Positions 14,381 to 22,133 of a DNA stretch of 33,254 bases are shown here, one piece after another (position 1 is the stretch's first letter; each line of letters starts with the position of its first letter). Source of the DNA: Citreimonas sp042096055 (GTDB taxonomy: Bacteria; Pseudomonadota; Alphaproteobacteria; Rhodobacterales; Rhodobacteraceae); NCBI RefSeq assembly GCF_042096055.1, contig NZ_JBELMH010000035.1, forward strand, positions 1-33,254, written 5' to 3'. Both the position numbers and the translations under genes were made by a program. The notes below the pieces were generated by a model. The model was not told the origin of the DNA and made no database searches. It saw only the letters and a program-made list of their open reading frames with translations.

Positions 14381-15706
14381 TCAATACACCGCGATCTGCG
14401 GGAAGGCGATCAGCATGCCGACCGCCAGGATCTGCAGGCAGATGAACGGCACCAGCGCGCGGAAAATCTCGCCCAGGGTGATGTCGGGGGGTGTCACGCT
14501 TTTCAGGTAGAAGGCCGCGGGACCGAAGGGCGGCGTCAGGAACGACACCTGCATGTTCATGGCGAACAGGACGCCGAACCAGATCGGGTCGAGGCCAAGC
14601 TCGCGGATCACGGGCACGAAGATCGGCATGGTCAGCAGCGCGATCCCCACCCAGTCGAGGAACATGCCTAGGACGAACAGGATCAGCATCATGGTCAGCA
14701 CGATGATCGTGGGGTTGTCCGACACGCCGGTGATCAGCGAGGCGATGAAGTCGATTCCGCCCATCAGGTTGTAGACGCCGACCAGCGCGCTGGCGCCGAT
14801 GCCGATCCAGACGATCATGCCGACGGTCGACAGCGTCTGGCGCGCGGCGTCCTGCAGCATGGCCATGCTGAATTCGCGCCGCAGCATGGTCGACAGAATG
14901 ACGCCGGCCACGCCCACGGCCGATGCTTCGGTCACCGATGCGATGCCGCCGTAGATCGAGCCCAGGACGAAGACCACCACGAGGATCGGCAGCACCAGCC
15001 CGCGCAGCAGCTTCCACTGCTCGGGGGCGGGCATGCGCTCGGCCTCGGGCGGGGGCGCGGCGGTGGGATCGGTGTAGGAGCGGAACAGCACGTAGGCCAC
15101 GTAGAAGCCCGCCAGCATGAAGCCGGGCACGAAGGCGGCGGTGAACAGCTCTCCGACCGAGACGTTGGCGGTGAGGCCGTAGATGATCAGCACGATCGAG
15201 GGCGGCACCATCGTGCCGAGCGAGCCGCCGGCGCAGACCACGCCGATCGCCAGCCGCCGGTCGTAGCCCTGGCGCAGCATCTGCGGCAGCGCCACGAGGC
15301 CCAGCAGCACGATCTCTCCGCCGATGATGCCGGACATGGCGGCGAGGATGACGGCGACGAAGATGGTCTGCACCGCGACGCCGCCGCGCACGCGGCCGGC
15401 GATCAGCCGCATCGCGTCGAAGAGGTCGCGCGCGATCCCCGACCGGTCGAGGATCGCCGCCATCAGCACGAACATCGGCACCGAGACGAAGACGAAGGAG
15501 GTGACGAAGGAATAGACCCGGCTGGTGATCAGCGGCACCGCCATCGGGCCGAACCAGCCGATCGCGAACAGCAGCGCCACCAGCAGCGTGACCAGCGCCA
15601 GCGGCATGCCCGTCAGCAGCAGCACCAGCAGCAGGCCGAACATGACGATTGTGCCAAGCTCGATCCCCAGCGTGCTGAGGTCGGTGAACGACTGAAGGAA
15701 GCTCAT
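14381..15706 (-). CDS. TRAP transporter large permease (DctM type)
   Basis: The 441-residue, highly hydrophobic inner-membrane protein has about a dozen membrane segments. DctM hallmarks are 'GIIGGEIVLLGLVALPQML', 'GSLGTMVPPSIVLIIYG', 'ITEAS'-like 'SVTEASAVGVAG' and 'FLTPPFGPAAFYLK'. It forms the Na+-coupled elevator channel of the TRAP transporter, together with the small permease and the periplasmic binding protein encoded directly upstream. Its ATG overlaps the small-permease stop in ATGA (15703-15706), indicating translational coupling. Substrates of TRAP systems are almost always carboxylates or related anions. Confidence 0.96.
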   Translation of the reverse strand: MSFLQSFTDLSTLGIELGTIVMFGLLLVLLLTGMPLALVTLLVALLFAIGWFGPMAVPLITSRVYSFVTSFVFVSVPMFVLMAAILDRSGIARDLFDAMRLIAGRVRGGVAVQTIFVAVILAAMSGIIGGEIVLLGLVALPQMLRQGYDRRLAIGVVCAGGSLGTMVPPSIVLIIYGLTANVSVGELFTAAFVPGFMLAGFYVAYVLFRSYTDPTAAPPPEAERMPAPEQWKLLRGLVLPILVVVFVLGSIYGGIASVTEASAVGVAGVILSTMLRREFSMAMLQDAARQTLSTVGMIVWIGIGASALVGVYNLMGGIDFIASLITGVSDNPTIIVLTMMLILFVLGMFLDWVGIALLTMPIFVPVIRELGLDPIWFGVLFAMNMQVSFLTPPFGPAAFYLKSVTPPDITLGEIFRALVPFICLQILAVGMLIAFPQIAVY

Positions 15707-16314
15707 CGGGGGGCCTTTCGGCGCGCGGCGGCGGCGCGCGTGTAATTGATGGCGAGGACCACGAACTGCACGCACATCACGATCAGGACGATCAGCAGGA
15801 CGATCTTGACCAGCGCGGGCGCGGGCGAGTTCCAGGCGCTGCCGCTGGTCTCGAGGTAGAAGGCGCCGGTGGGGCGGATCGTCGCCTTCTCGACCATGCG
15901 CCAAGCGGCCCAGGCGAAGAACCCGGTCGAGAAGGCACAGAGCAGCGAGATCGCGGCGTCGAGCGCGGGCCGCGCCCGGCCGCGCACGTGGTCGTAGAGC
16001 AGCACGACGCGGATATGCGCGTCGCGCACGACGCACAGCAGCCCGCCGAAGATGAAGGTGACCGCGCTGAGAAAGATCGAGGTCTCGTGCGCCCAGGTGG
16101 TCGGCGCGTTCAGGAAGTAGCGCATCACCACCTCCAGCACGAGCACGCCGGCGGCGAGCAGGATCCCGGCGGCGAAGGCGCCCGACACCCGGTGGATGAC
16201 GCGGCCCATGCGGCCCGCCTGCGGCAGCGGTGCGGTGGCCGAGAGGACGGCCTCGGGGATGGTGTCCGGGATCGTCTTCGGGATCGCCGGGGGCGGGTCT
16301 GGGTGTCGTGCCAT
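15703..16314 (-). CDS. TRAP transporter small permease (DctQ type)
   Basis: The 203-residue protein has four hydrophobic segments after a proline-rich, about 40-residue cytoplasmic N-terminus. Typical DctQ features are 'VLVLEVVMRYFLNAPTTWAHETSIF', trimmed here to its conserved core 'RYFLNAPTTWAHE', and 'DAHIRV', the short motif after the second segment. The N-terminal tail is longer than usual, so translation might start at an internal ATG ('MGRVIHRVSG'); ATG 16314 is the first plausible start. It is followed by the large permease with an ATGA overlap. It stabilises the membrane complex and helps dock the binding protein. Confidence 0.92.
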   Translation of the reverse strand: MARHPDPPPAIPKTIPDTIPEAVLSATAPLPQAGRMGRVIHRVSGAFAAGILLAAGVLVLEVVMRYFLNAPTTWAHETSIFLSAVTFIFGGLLCVVRDAHIRVVLLYDHVRGRARPALDAAISLLCAFSTGFFAWAAWRMVEKATIRPTGAFYLETSGSAWNSPAPALVKIVLLIVLIVMCVQFVVLAINYTRAAAARRKAPR

Positions 16315-16349
16315 GGCGGGATCGGTCCGGTGGGGTGCGAGAAGGGAAG

Positions 16350-16380
16350 GGCCGGGGGCGGATCGCGCCGCGCCCCGGCC
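16350..16380 (-). other. Strong hairpin between binding-protein and permease genes
   Basis: GGCCGGGG/CCCCGGCC arms (16350-16357 with 16373-16380) enclose a second stem GCGG/CCGC, giving about 12 base pairs with one bulge and a 6-base loop. It sits in the 80-base gap behind the TRAP binding-protein gene. Such hairpins often protect the upstream mRNA or cause partial termination, so that the binding protein is made in excess over the permeases. Confidence 0.6.
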
Positions 16381-16394
16381 GCGTCGGAGTGGGC

Positions 16395-17417
16395 TCAGTC
16401 GAGCAGGCCCTGCGTCTCGAGATACGAGGTCAGCGTGTCGTAGACCTTCCGCGCATTCTCGGACTGGTCGGCGACGTTCTCCCACTGGCCCATCGCGATG
16501 GTGCGGAAGCGGGCGCGTTCCTCGGCGGGCCAGTCGTGCACGGTGATGTCGGGGTTGGCGTTGGCCTCGGCCACGGCGGCGAGGTCCTTGATCGACAGCT
16601 GCGCCACCATGTCGGCGGCGAGGTCGCGCACCGAGACGGTCATGATCTCCTGCAGGTCCGCGGGCAGGGCGTTCCAGGCGTCGAGGTTCATCGCCACCTC
16701 GACCAGCGGCATCGAGTGGAAGCCGGGATAGACCGGGTGGTTGCCGGCCTTGTGCAGGCCCTGCGACTGGTTGGTCGAGAAGACGGTGCTGTCGGCGGCG
16801 TCGATCACACCCTTGTCGAGCGCGGTGAACACCTCGGCATAAGGCAGGTTCACGGGCACGGCGCCGGCGGCGTCGAAGACCTGCTGGATCAGGCCCTCGG
16901 GGGCGCGGACCTTGAGGCCCTTGAGGTCGTCCACGCCGTCGAGCGGCTTGCTGGAGACGAAGCCCTCGAGGCCGGTGGTCGTGGCGCCGACGAAGTGCAG
17001 GTTGTAGGGCTCTTCGAGTTCGCGCATCAGCTCGTTGCCGCCGCCGTAGCGCATGAAGCGGAACATCTCCTCGGGCGAGGACCAGGCGCCGATCGGATTG
17101 GCGATCAGGCCGAAGGCGGGGTCCTTGCCGGAAAAGTAGCTGACATCGGTGATGTGGCCGTCGAGGATGCCGGCGCCGACGGCGTCCTGGGTCTCGTTGT
17201 ACTCGACCACGGCGCCGACGGGCAGCAGGTCGATCGCGATGCGGCCGCCGCTCATCTTCGCGACCTGTTCGGTCCAGGCGTCCTGGATCATGAAGTTGGG
17301 GTTGCCGGCCGGGTCGACCGACTGGAACGTGAAGGAATGCTCCTGTGCCGTCGCCGGCAGCGCGGCCGCGGCGCAGAGCGCGCCCGCGGCGATCGTCATG
17401 GTGATCCTGGTGGTCAT
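16395..17417 (-). CDS. TRAP transporter substrate-binding protein (DctP type)
   Basis: The 340-residue periplasmic protein begins with a signal peptide (basic 'MTTR', hydrophobic stretch, cleavage likely after 'LPATA', before 'QEHSF'). The mature domain shows the DctP fold landmarks 'QVAKMSGGRIAI'-like 'EQVAKMSGGRIAIDLLPVG', 'LKGLKVRAPEGLIQQVFDAAG', whose arginine normally clamps the ligand carboxylate, and 'EVFTALDKGVIDAADSTVFST'. GGAGG is placed well before ATG 17417. The presence of the clamp arginine suggests a carboxylate ligand. It is the second gene of the operon, behind the 2-hydroxyacid dehydrogenase. The ligand cannot be named from sequence. Confidence 0.95.
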   Translation of the reverse strand: MTTRITMTIAAGALCAAAALPATAQEHSFTFQSVDPAGNPNFMIQDAWTEQVAKMSGGRIAIDLLPVGAVVEYNETQDAVGAGILDGHITDVSYFSGKDPAFGLIANPIGAWSSPEEMFRFMRYGGGNELMRELEEPYNLHFVGATTTGLEGFVSSKPLDGVDDLKGLKVRAPEGLIQQVFDAAGAVPVNLPYAEVFTALDKGVIDAADSTVFSTNQSQGLHKAGNHPVYPGFHSMPLVEVAMNLDAWNALPADLQEIMTVSVRDLAADMVAQLSIKDLAAVAEANANPDITVHDWPAEERARFRTIAMGQWENVADQSENARKVYDTLTSYLETQGLLD

Positions 17418-17519
17418 CGTGGGTCTCCTCCCGTGGTGATGGGTCGTTGCGGGTGGCCGGGCGCACGGCCCGGGCTCCCTTCTTCGGCGCGCGGGCCCCT
17501 CCCGGACCCGCGGGCGAAC

Positions 17520-18554
17520 CTATTCGGCGGCCGCGACGGCGCGCCTCGGCGTGTTGACGAGGTTGCGGATCGTGCCGTCGCTCAGGCACAGCATCGCCGT
17601 CTCGACCGCCAGGCGGCGCGCGTCGGCGACGCTTTCGGGGCTGGACCAGGCGGCGTGCGGCGTCATCAGCAGGCGCTCGCCCACCAGCGGATCGGCGCCG
17701 TTCGCATAGGCCTTCGCGATGGCGTCCCCGGGCGCGGGCGGCTCGGTCGGCAGCACGTCGAGGCCGGCGCCCGCGATCACGCCGTCGCGCAGCGCGGCCA
17801 GCAGGGCGGGCACATCGACAATGGCGCCGCGCGCGGTGTTGATCAGGATCGCACCGGGCTTCATCAGCGCCAGCGTTTCGGCATCGATCATGCCGCGCGT
17901 CTCGGGCGTGAGGGGGCAGTGCAGGCTGACCACGTCGCTGTCGCGCAGCAGGGCGGCCAGGCTTTCGACGCGGCGCACGCCCACGGCGATCTCGGCCCCG
18001 CGCGAGACGTGCGGGTCGTAGCACACGACGTCGAGGCCGAAGGCCTTGGCGCGCAACGCGGTGGCGGTGCCGATACGTCCCAGCCCGACCACGCCGAAGG
18101 TGCGCCCGCGCAGCCGGCCCATCAGCGGCGCCTGCGCATGATCGAATCCCGCCTGCGGCGAGTCCATCAGCCGGCGGTGATAGGCGGTGAGGCCGCGCTT
18201 GAAGTTCAGCATCATGGCGATGGCGTGGTCGGCGACCTCGCTTGTGCCGTAATCGGGCGTGTTGCAGACCGGGATGCCGCGCGCGGCGGCGGCGTCGAGG
18301 TCGATGTGATCGAAGCCCACGCCGGCCCGCACGATGACACGGCACCGGTCGAGCCGGGCGATCACCGCCGCGTCGATCTTCATCTCGTGCCAGACCACCA
18401 GCGCGTCGGCGCGGCGCCAGGCGTCGGCGGGAATCGCGTCGGGGTCACGGTCGCGGAAGATGCTCCAGTCGACGTCCGGGCCTGCCGTCTCGCGCTCGAT
18501 CCGCGCATCGTCGGCGTACTGGGCGTCCGGGGTCATCAGGTGAAACTGGGCCAT
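17520..18554 (-). CDS. D-2-hydroxyacid dehydrogenase, NAD-dependent (CtBP-like branch)
   Basis: The 344-residue protein has the split 2-hydroxyacid dehydrogenase layout. The substrate-binding part shows 'VIVRAGVGFDHIDLDAAAARG'; the NAD domain has 'GVVGLGRIGTATALRAKAFG'. The catalytic triad is arginine in 'LINTARGAIVD', glutamate in 'LDVLPTEPP' and histidine in 'MTPHAAWSS'. The reaction is reversible NAD(P)H-dependent interconversion of a 2-oxo acid and a D-2-hydroxy acid. The resemblance is to C-terminal-binding-protein-like members whose substrates are mostly unknown. ATG 18554 was chosen over an upstream ATG (18617) because homology starts there and GAAGGA lies upstream. It is the first gene of the operon, facing the GntR regulator. 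Confidence 0.92.
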   Translation of the reverse strand: MAQFHLMTPDAQYADDARIERETAGPDVDWSIFRDRDPDAIPADAWRRADALVVWHEMKIDAAVIARLDRCRVIVRAGVGFDHIDLDAAAARGIPVCNTPDYGTSEVADHAIAMMLNFKRGLTAYHRRLMDSPQAGFDHAQAPLMGRLRGRTFGVVGLGRIGTATALRAKAFGLDVVCYDPHVSRGAEIAVGVRRVESLAALLRDSDVVSLHCPLTPETRGMIDAETLALMKPGAILINTARGAIVDVPALLAALRDGVIAGAGLDVLPTEPPAPGDAIAKAYANGADPLVGERLLMTPHAAWSSPESVADARRLAVETAMLCLSDGTIRNLVNTPRRAVAAAE

Positions 18555-18585
18555 CGTCTCTGCGTCCTTCCACGAAATTGCTTCA

Positions 18586-18617
18586 ACTAGAATTCTAGTA
18601 TTTGCGTCGACTGTCAA
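18586..18617 (-). promoter_or_regulatory. Promoter and palindromic operator of the TRAP catabolic operon
   Basis: On the minus strand a consensus -35 TTGACA (18617-18612) is followed by TAGAAT (18597-18592), a good -10 match but with a short 14-base gap. The -10 region lies inside ACTAGAATTCTAGT (18586-18599), a perfect 14-base palindrome. It contains two CTAG words, which are rare in this DNA. The overlap fits repression by the divergent GntR protein. Confidence 0.55.
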
Positions 18618-18640
18618 GTGCGTTTACATGGACCGGGGCG

Positions 18641-18659
18641 GCGATCGGGGATAGATCGC
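18641..18659. promoter_or_regulatory. Second inverted repeat upstream of the GntR gene
   Basis: GCGATC-ggggata-GATCGC is a perfect 6-bp inverted repeat with a 7-base centre, 52 bases before the GTG start of the regulator. It may be a second binding site, but its sequence differs from the palindrome at 18586. Confidence 0.25.
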
Positions 18660-18711
18660 GTCAGGCCCGTGACCCTTCGGGCGCCGTTCCGAGGAACCGG
18701 AGGAAACCGAC

Positions 18712-19407
18712 GTGTCGCTGAGCAACGAAGCGTTCACCCGCATCCGCGAGGCCATCGTCTCGGGGAAGCTGGATTTCGGCGAACGCCTGTCCGAGATGCA
18801 GATCGCCGAGGCGCTGGAGATGAGCAAGGCGCCGGTGCGCACCGCGTTCTTCAAGCTGCGCGACATCCGGCTGGTGACGATCGTGCCGCAGGCGGGGACC
18901 TACGTCTTCTCGCCCCGCCGCGAGGACGTGCTGGAGATGAGCACCTTCCGCGCGGTGCTGGAGACCGCCGGGATGCGGCTGTCGATGCAGCACGCGGCCC
19001 CGGTGGTGATCGAGACGCTGGAGACGACGATCGAGCAGATGGAAAAGGCGCTGGGCAGCGGCAACTGGGCGCAGTACGAGGCCGCCGACATGGCGTTTCA
19101 CGAGGTGTTCGTGCGCGCCTCGGGCAACAGCTTCCTGCCGCAGGCCTACGACCTGACCGCCTCGGCGATCCAGGCGCTGCGGGTGCGGCTGCAGGGCGGC
19201 GAGGGCGATTACCGCCAACAATCCTTCGGCGAGCACAAGATGATCCTGGCGGCGCTGAAGGACGGCCGGCTGGACGCTGCTGCGCGCGCGCTGGAGGACC
19301 ACATCATGGTCATCAACGAGGCCCGGCTGCACCTGCCCGAGGGGACCAGCCGCGCCCGCGCGCGGACCCGCGCGCCCGAGGAATACAAGGCGTTGTTCGC
19401 CGGCTGA
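18712..19407 (+). CDS. GntR-family regulator, FCD subfamily, of the TRAP operon
   Basis: The 231-residue protein has an N-terminal winged helix ('AFTRIREAIVSGKLDFGERL', 'LEMSKAPVRTAFFKLRDIRLV') and an FCD domain with 'FRAVLETAGMRL', 'ADMAFHEVFVRASGN' and 'HKMILAALKDGRLDAAARALEDHI'. The histidines and aspartate in these motifs are the usual FCD metal/ligand site. The start is GTG 18712, supported by GGAGG 8 bases upstream. It is transcribed away from the hydroxyacid-dehydrogenase/TRAP operon, and the palindrome at 18586-18599 between them is its likely operator. The inducer is probably the imported acid or a breakdown product. It ends at a hairpin shared with glyA. Confidence 0.92.
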   Translation: MSLSNEAFTRIREAIVSGKLDFGERLSEMQIAEALEMSKAPVRTAFFKLRDIRLVTIVPQAGTYVFSPRREDVLEMSTFRAVLETAGMRLSMQHAAPVVIETLETTIEQMEKALGSGNWAQYEAADMAFHEVFVRASGNSFLPQAYDLTASAIQALRVRLQGGEGDYRQQSFGEHKMILAALKDGRLDAAARALEDHIMVINEARLHLPEGTSRARARTRAPEEYKALFAG

Positions 19408-19434
19408 GCCATTGGCGGTGCCGGAAACGAGAAC

Positions 19435-19456
19435 GGGCGCGGCCGAGGCCGCGCCC
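19435..19456. terminator. Bidirectional hairpin between the GntR gene and glyA
   Basis: GGGCGCGGCC-GA-GGCCGCGCCC is a perfect 10-bp inverted repeat between two convergent genes. On the minus strand it is followed by GTTCTCGTTTCC, moderately T-rich, so it fits as the glyA terminator and may also stop GntR transcription. Confidence 0.75.
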
Positions 19457-19493
19457 GCGTTGCGATGTCAGGCGATCACGGGGCCGGTTGGAA

Positions 19494-20789
19494 TTACAGG
19501 CCAGGGTAGATCGGGAAGCGGGCGCAGAGCGCCTCGACCTCGGCGCGGACCTTGGATTCGACCGCGTCGTTGCCGTCCTCGCCATTGGCGGCGAGGCCGT
19601 CGACCACCTCGATGATCCAGTCGGCGATCTGGCGGAACTCGGGCTCGCCGAAACCGCGCGTGGTGCCGGCGGGGCTGCCCAGCCGGATGCCGCTGGTGAC
19701 GGTGGGCTTTTCCGGGTCGAACGGCACGCCGTTCTTGTTGCAGGTGATGTGCGCGCGGCCCAGCGCCTTCTCGGTCGCGTTGCCCTTCACGCCCTTGGGC
19801 CGCAGGTCGACCAGCACCACGTGCGTGTCGGTGCCGTGCGTCACGGTGTCGAGCCCGCCCTTGATCAGCTGGTCGGACAGCGCCTGCGCGTTGCGGATGA
19901 CGCCGGCCTGGTAATCCTTGAACTCGGGGCGCAGCGCTTCGCCGAAGGCGACGGCCTTGGCGGCGATCACGTGCATCAGCGGGCCGCCCTGGATGCCGGG
20001 GAAGATGGCGCTGTTGAACTTCTTCGCCAGCGCCTCGTCGTCGGTCAGGATCATGCCGCCGCGCGGGCCGCGCAGGGTCTTGTGCGTCGTGGTGGTGGCG
20101 ACGTGCGCGTGCGGGAAGGGCGAGGGATAGTGCCCGGTCGCGACGAGGCCGGCGAAATGCGCCATGTCGACCAGCAGGTAGGCGCCCACGTTGTCGGCGA
20201 TCTCGCGCATCTTCGGGAAGTCGATGATGCGGGGAATGGCCGAGCCGCCGGCGATGATCATCTTCGGCTTGTGCTCGGAGGCCAAGGCCGCGACCTGGTC
20301 GTAGTCGATCAGGTTGTCCTGCTGGCGCACGCCGTACTGGATGGCGTTGAACCACTTGCCCGACTGGTTGGGCTTGGCGCCGTGGGTCAGGTGGCCGCCG
20401 GCATCGAGGCTCATGCCGAGGATGGTGTCGCCGGGCTGCAGCAGCGCGGTGAACACGCCTTGGTTGGCCTGTGATCCCGAGTTCGGCTGCACGTTGGCGT
20501 AGCCCACGCCGAACAGCTTGCAGGCGCGGTCGATGGCGAGGTTTTCCGCCACGTCGACCCAGTCGCAGCCGCCGTAGTAGCGCCGGCCGGGATAGCCCTC
20601 GGCGTACTTGTTGGTCATCACGCCGCCCTGCGCCTCCATCACGGCGGCCGAGACGATGTTTTCCGAGGCGATCAGCTCGATCTCGTCGCGCTGGCGGCCC
20701 AGCTCGCCGCGCATGGCGGCGGCCAGCTCGGGGTCGCGGGTCTCGAGGCGCTCGGTGAAGAAACCGTCGTCGCGATGCGGTGCATTCAT
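19494..20789 (-). CDS. glyA: Serine hydroxymethyltransferase
   Basis: The 431-residue cytoplasmic PLP enzyme interconverts serine plus tetrahydrofolate with glycine plus 5,10-methylene-tetrahydrofolate, the main source of one-carbon units. It is full length, with 'IELIASENIVSAAVMEAQGG', 'NKYAEGYPGRRYYGGC', 'VQPNSGSQANQGVF' and the cofactor lysine in 'TTTTHKTLRGPRGGMIL'. ATG 20789 is preceded by AGGAG at proper distance; upstream in-frame ATGs are unlikely. The adjacent upstream gene is divergent nadK. No glycine riboswitch could be recognised in the roughly 170 bases before it. Confidence 0.98.
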   Translation of the reverse strand: MNAPHRDDGFFTERLETRDPELAAAMRGELGRQRDEIELIASENIVSAAVMEAQGGVMTNKYAEGYPGRRYYGGCDWVDVAENLAIDRACKLFGVGYANVQPNSGSQANQGVFTALLQPGDTILGMSLDAGGHLTHGAKPNQSGKWFNAIQYGVRQQDNLIDYDQVAALASEHKPKMIIAGGSAIPRIIDFPKMREIADNVGAYLLVDMAHFAGLVATGHYPSPFPHAHVATTTTHKTLRGPRGGMILTDDEALAKKFNSAIFPGIQGGPLMHVIAAKAVAFGEALRPEFKDYQAGVIRNAQALSDQLIKGGLDTVTHGTDTHVVLVDLRPKGVKGNATEKALGRAHITCNKNGVPFDPEKPTVTSGIRLGSPAGTTRGFGEPEFRQIADWIIEVVDGLAANGEDGNDAVESKVRAEVEALCARFPIYPGL

Positions 20790-20960
20790 GGTCTTGCTCC
20801 TGTCGGATTCGCGTTCGGGCCGTGGATACTGGAACATGGCGCGCAAACCTAGCGCGTAAACCGCCGCAGGGTCGCGGATGCTGGCGTTTCGCGGCGCGGC
20901 GTGGTTGGGTCGGGGACGAAACGCGCCTTTCGGAAACCGCCAGAACCCTCGGGACAGACC

Positions 20961-21722
20961 ATGTCGTTACGCATCGCCTTCTGCGCCTCGAGCGCACCCA
21001 CGGCGCAGGCCGCCCTTGCCGCGCTGTCGCGGCGCTACGGCGACCACGCCGAGGACGGCGCCGACGTGATCGTGGCGCTGGGCGGCGACGGGTTCATGCT
21101 GGCGACGCTGCACCGCACGCAGGACAACCCCGCGCCGGTCTACGGGATGAACCGCGGCACCGTGGGCTTCCTGATGAACGGCTATTCCGAGCACGACCTG
21201 CCCGCCCGGCTGGAGGCTGCCGAAGAGGCGGTGATCAACCCGCTGGCGATGCGGGCGGCGCGGCTCGACGGGTCGGTCCACGAGGCGCTGGCGATCAACG
21301 AGGTGTCGCTGCTGCGCGCGGGGCCGCAGGCGAGCCGGCTGAAGATCCACGTCGACGGCAAGGTGCGCATGGCCGAGCTGGTCTGCGACGGCGCGCTGGT
21401 GGCCACGCCCGCGGGCTCGACGGCGTACAACTACTCGGCCCACGGGCCGATCCTGCCGATCGGGTCGGACGTGCTGGCGCTGACGGCGATGTCGGCGTTC
21501 CGGCCCCGGCGCTGGCGCGGCGCGCTGCTGCCCAAGACCGCGCGCGTCACCTTCGAGGTGCTGGAGCCGGAAAAGCGCCCGGTGATGGCCGAGGCCGACG
21601 CCCGCGCGGTGCGCGACGTGGTCAGCGTCGACATCCGGTCCGAGCCGAGCATCGCGCACCGGGTGATGTTCGACCCCGGGCACGGTCTGGAAGAACGGCT
21701 GATCCGCGAACAGTTCGTATAA
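20961..21722 (+). CDS. nadK: NAD kinase
   Basis: The 253-residue cytoplasmic enzyme phosphorylates NAD to NADP. Family motifs are 'ALGGDGFMLATLH' (GGDG at the ATP site), 'GMNRGTVGFLMN', 'ALAINEVSLLRAG' (NE motif) and 'GALVATPAGSTAYNYSAHGPILP'. The length is that of the compact alphaproteobacterial type, ending 'FDPGHGLEERLIREQF'. ATG 20961 is preferred over an upstream frame start because homology begins there; its Shine-Dalgarno is weak. A glyoxalase-like gene follows after 9 bases and is probably co-transcribed. Confidence 0.96.
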   Translation: MSLRIAFCASSAPTAQAALAALSRRYGDHAEDGADVIVALGGDGFMLATLHRTQDNPAPVYGMNRGTVGFLMNGYSEHDLPARLEAAEEAVINPLAMRAARLDGSVHEALAINEVSLLRAGPQASRLKIHVDGKVRMAELVCDGALVATPAGSTAYNYSAHGPILPIGSDVLALTAMSAFRPRRWRGALLPKTARVTFEVLEPEKRPVMAEADARAVRDVVSVDIRSEPSIAHRVMFDPGHGLEERLIREQFV

Positions 21723-21731
21723 GAGGCGCAC

Positions 21732-22133
21732 ATGGACCTGCTGGGCCTGCACCACGTGGCGATCATCTGCGGCGACTATGCGCGCAGTCGCGCCTTCTAC
21801 ACCGAGACGCTGGGCCTGCCGGTGATCGCCGAGACGTACCGCGCCTCGCGCGACAGCTGGAAGCTGGACCTGGCGCTGCCGGACGGCGCGCGGCTGGAGC
21901 TGTTCAGCTTTCCCGGCGCGCCTGAGCGCCCCTCGCGCCCCGAGGCGCAGGGCCTGCGGCACCTGGCCTTCGCCGTGGCGGATGTCGAGGCCGCCAGCGC
22001 CGCGCTGCTTGCCAAGGGCGTCGCGGTCGAACCGATTCGCACCGACTCGCTGACCGACCGGCGGTTCACCTTCTTCGCCGACCCGGACGGCCTGCCGTTG
22101 GAGCTGTACGAGGCGGATCAGCCCGCGGGGTAG
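21732..22133 (+). CDS. gloA2: Glyoxalase I-like metalloprotein (SMU1112c/YaeR type)
   Basis: The 133-residue protein is a single vicinal-oxygen-chelate domain made of two beta-alpha-beta-beta-beta units. Metal-ligand positions are visible in 'LHHVAIICGDYARSRAFYTETLGL', 'LELFSFPG', 'GLRHLAFAVADVEAA' and 'PLELYEAD' (H, E, H, E order). It resembles the small YaeR/SMU1112c proteins called glyoxalase I-like; real methylglyoxal activity is unproven for most. It starts 9 bases after nadK. Its end overlaps the convergent Crp-type gene by 16 bases. Confidence 0.88.
   Translation: MDLLGLHHVAIICGDYARSRAFYTETLGLPVIAETYRASRDSWKLDLALPDGARLELFSFPGAPERPSRPEAQGLRHLAFAVADVEAASAALLAKGVAVEPIRTDSLTDRRFTFFADPDGLPLELYEADQPAG

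Noticed and set aside
20790..20960. Glycine riboswitch before glyA
   Set aside because: I looked for tandem aptamer-like conserved segments and saw none; the spacer between divergent glyA and nadK is short.
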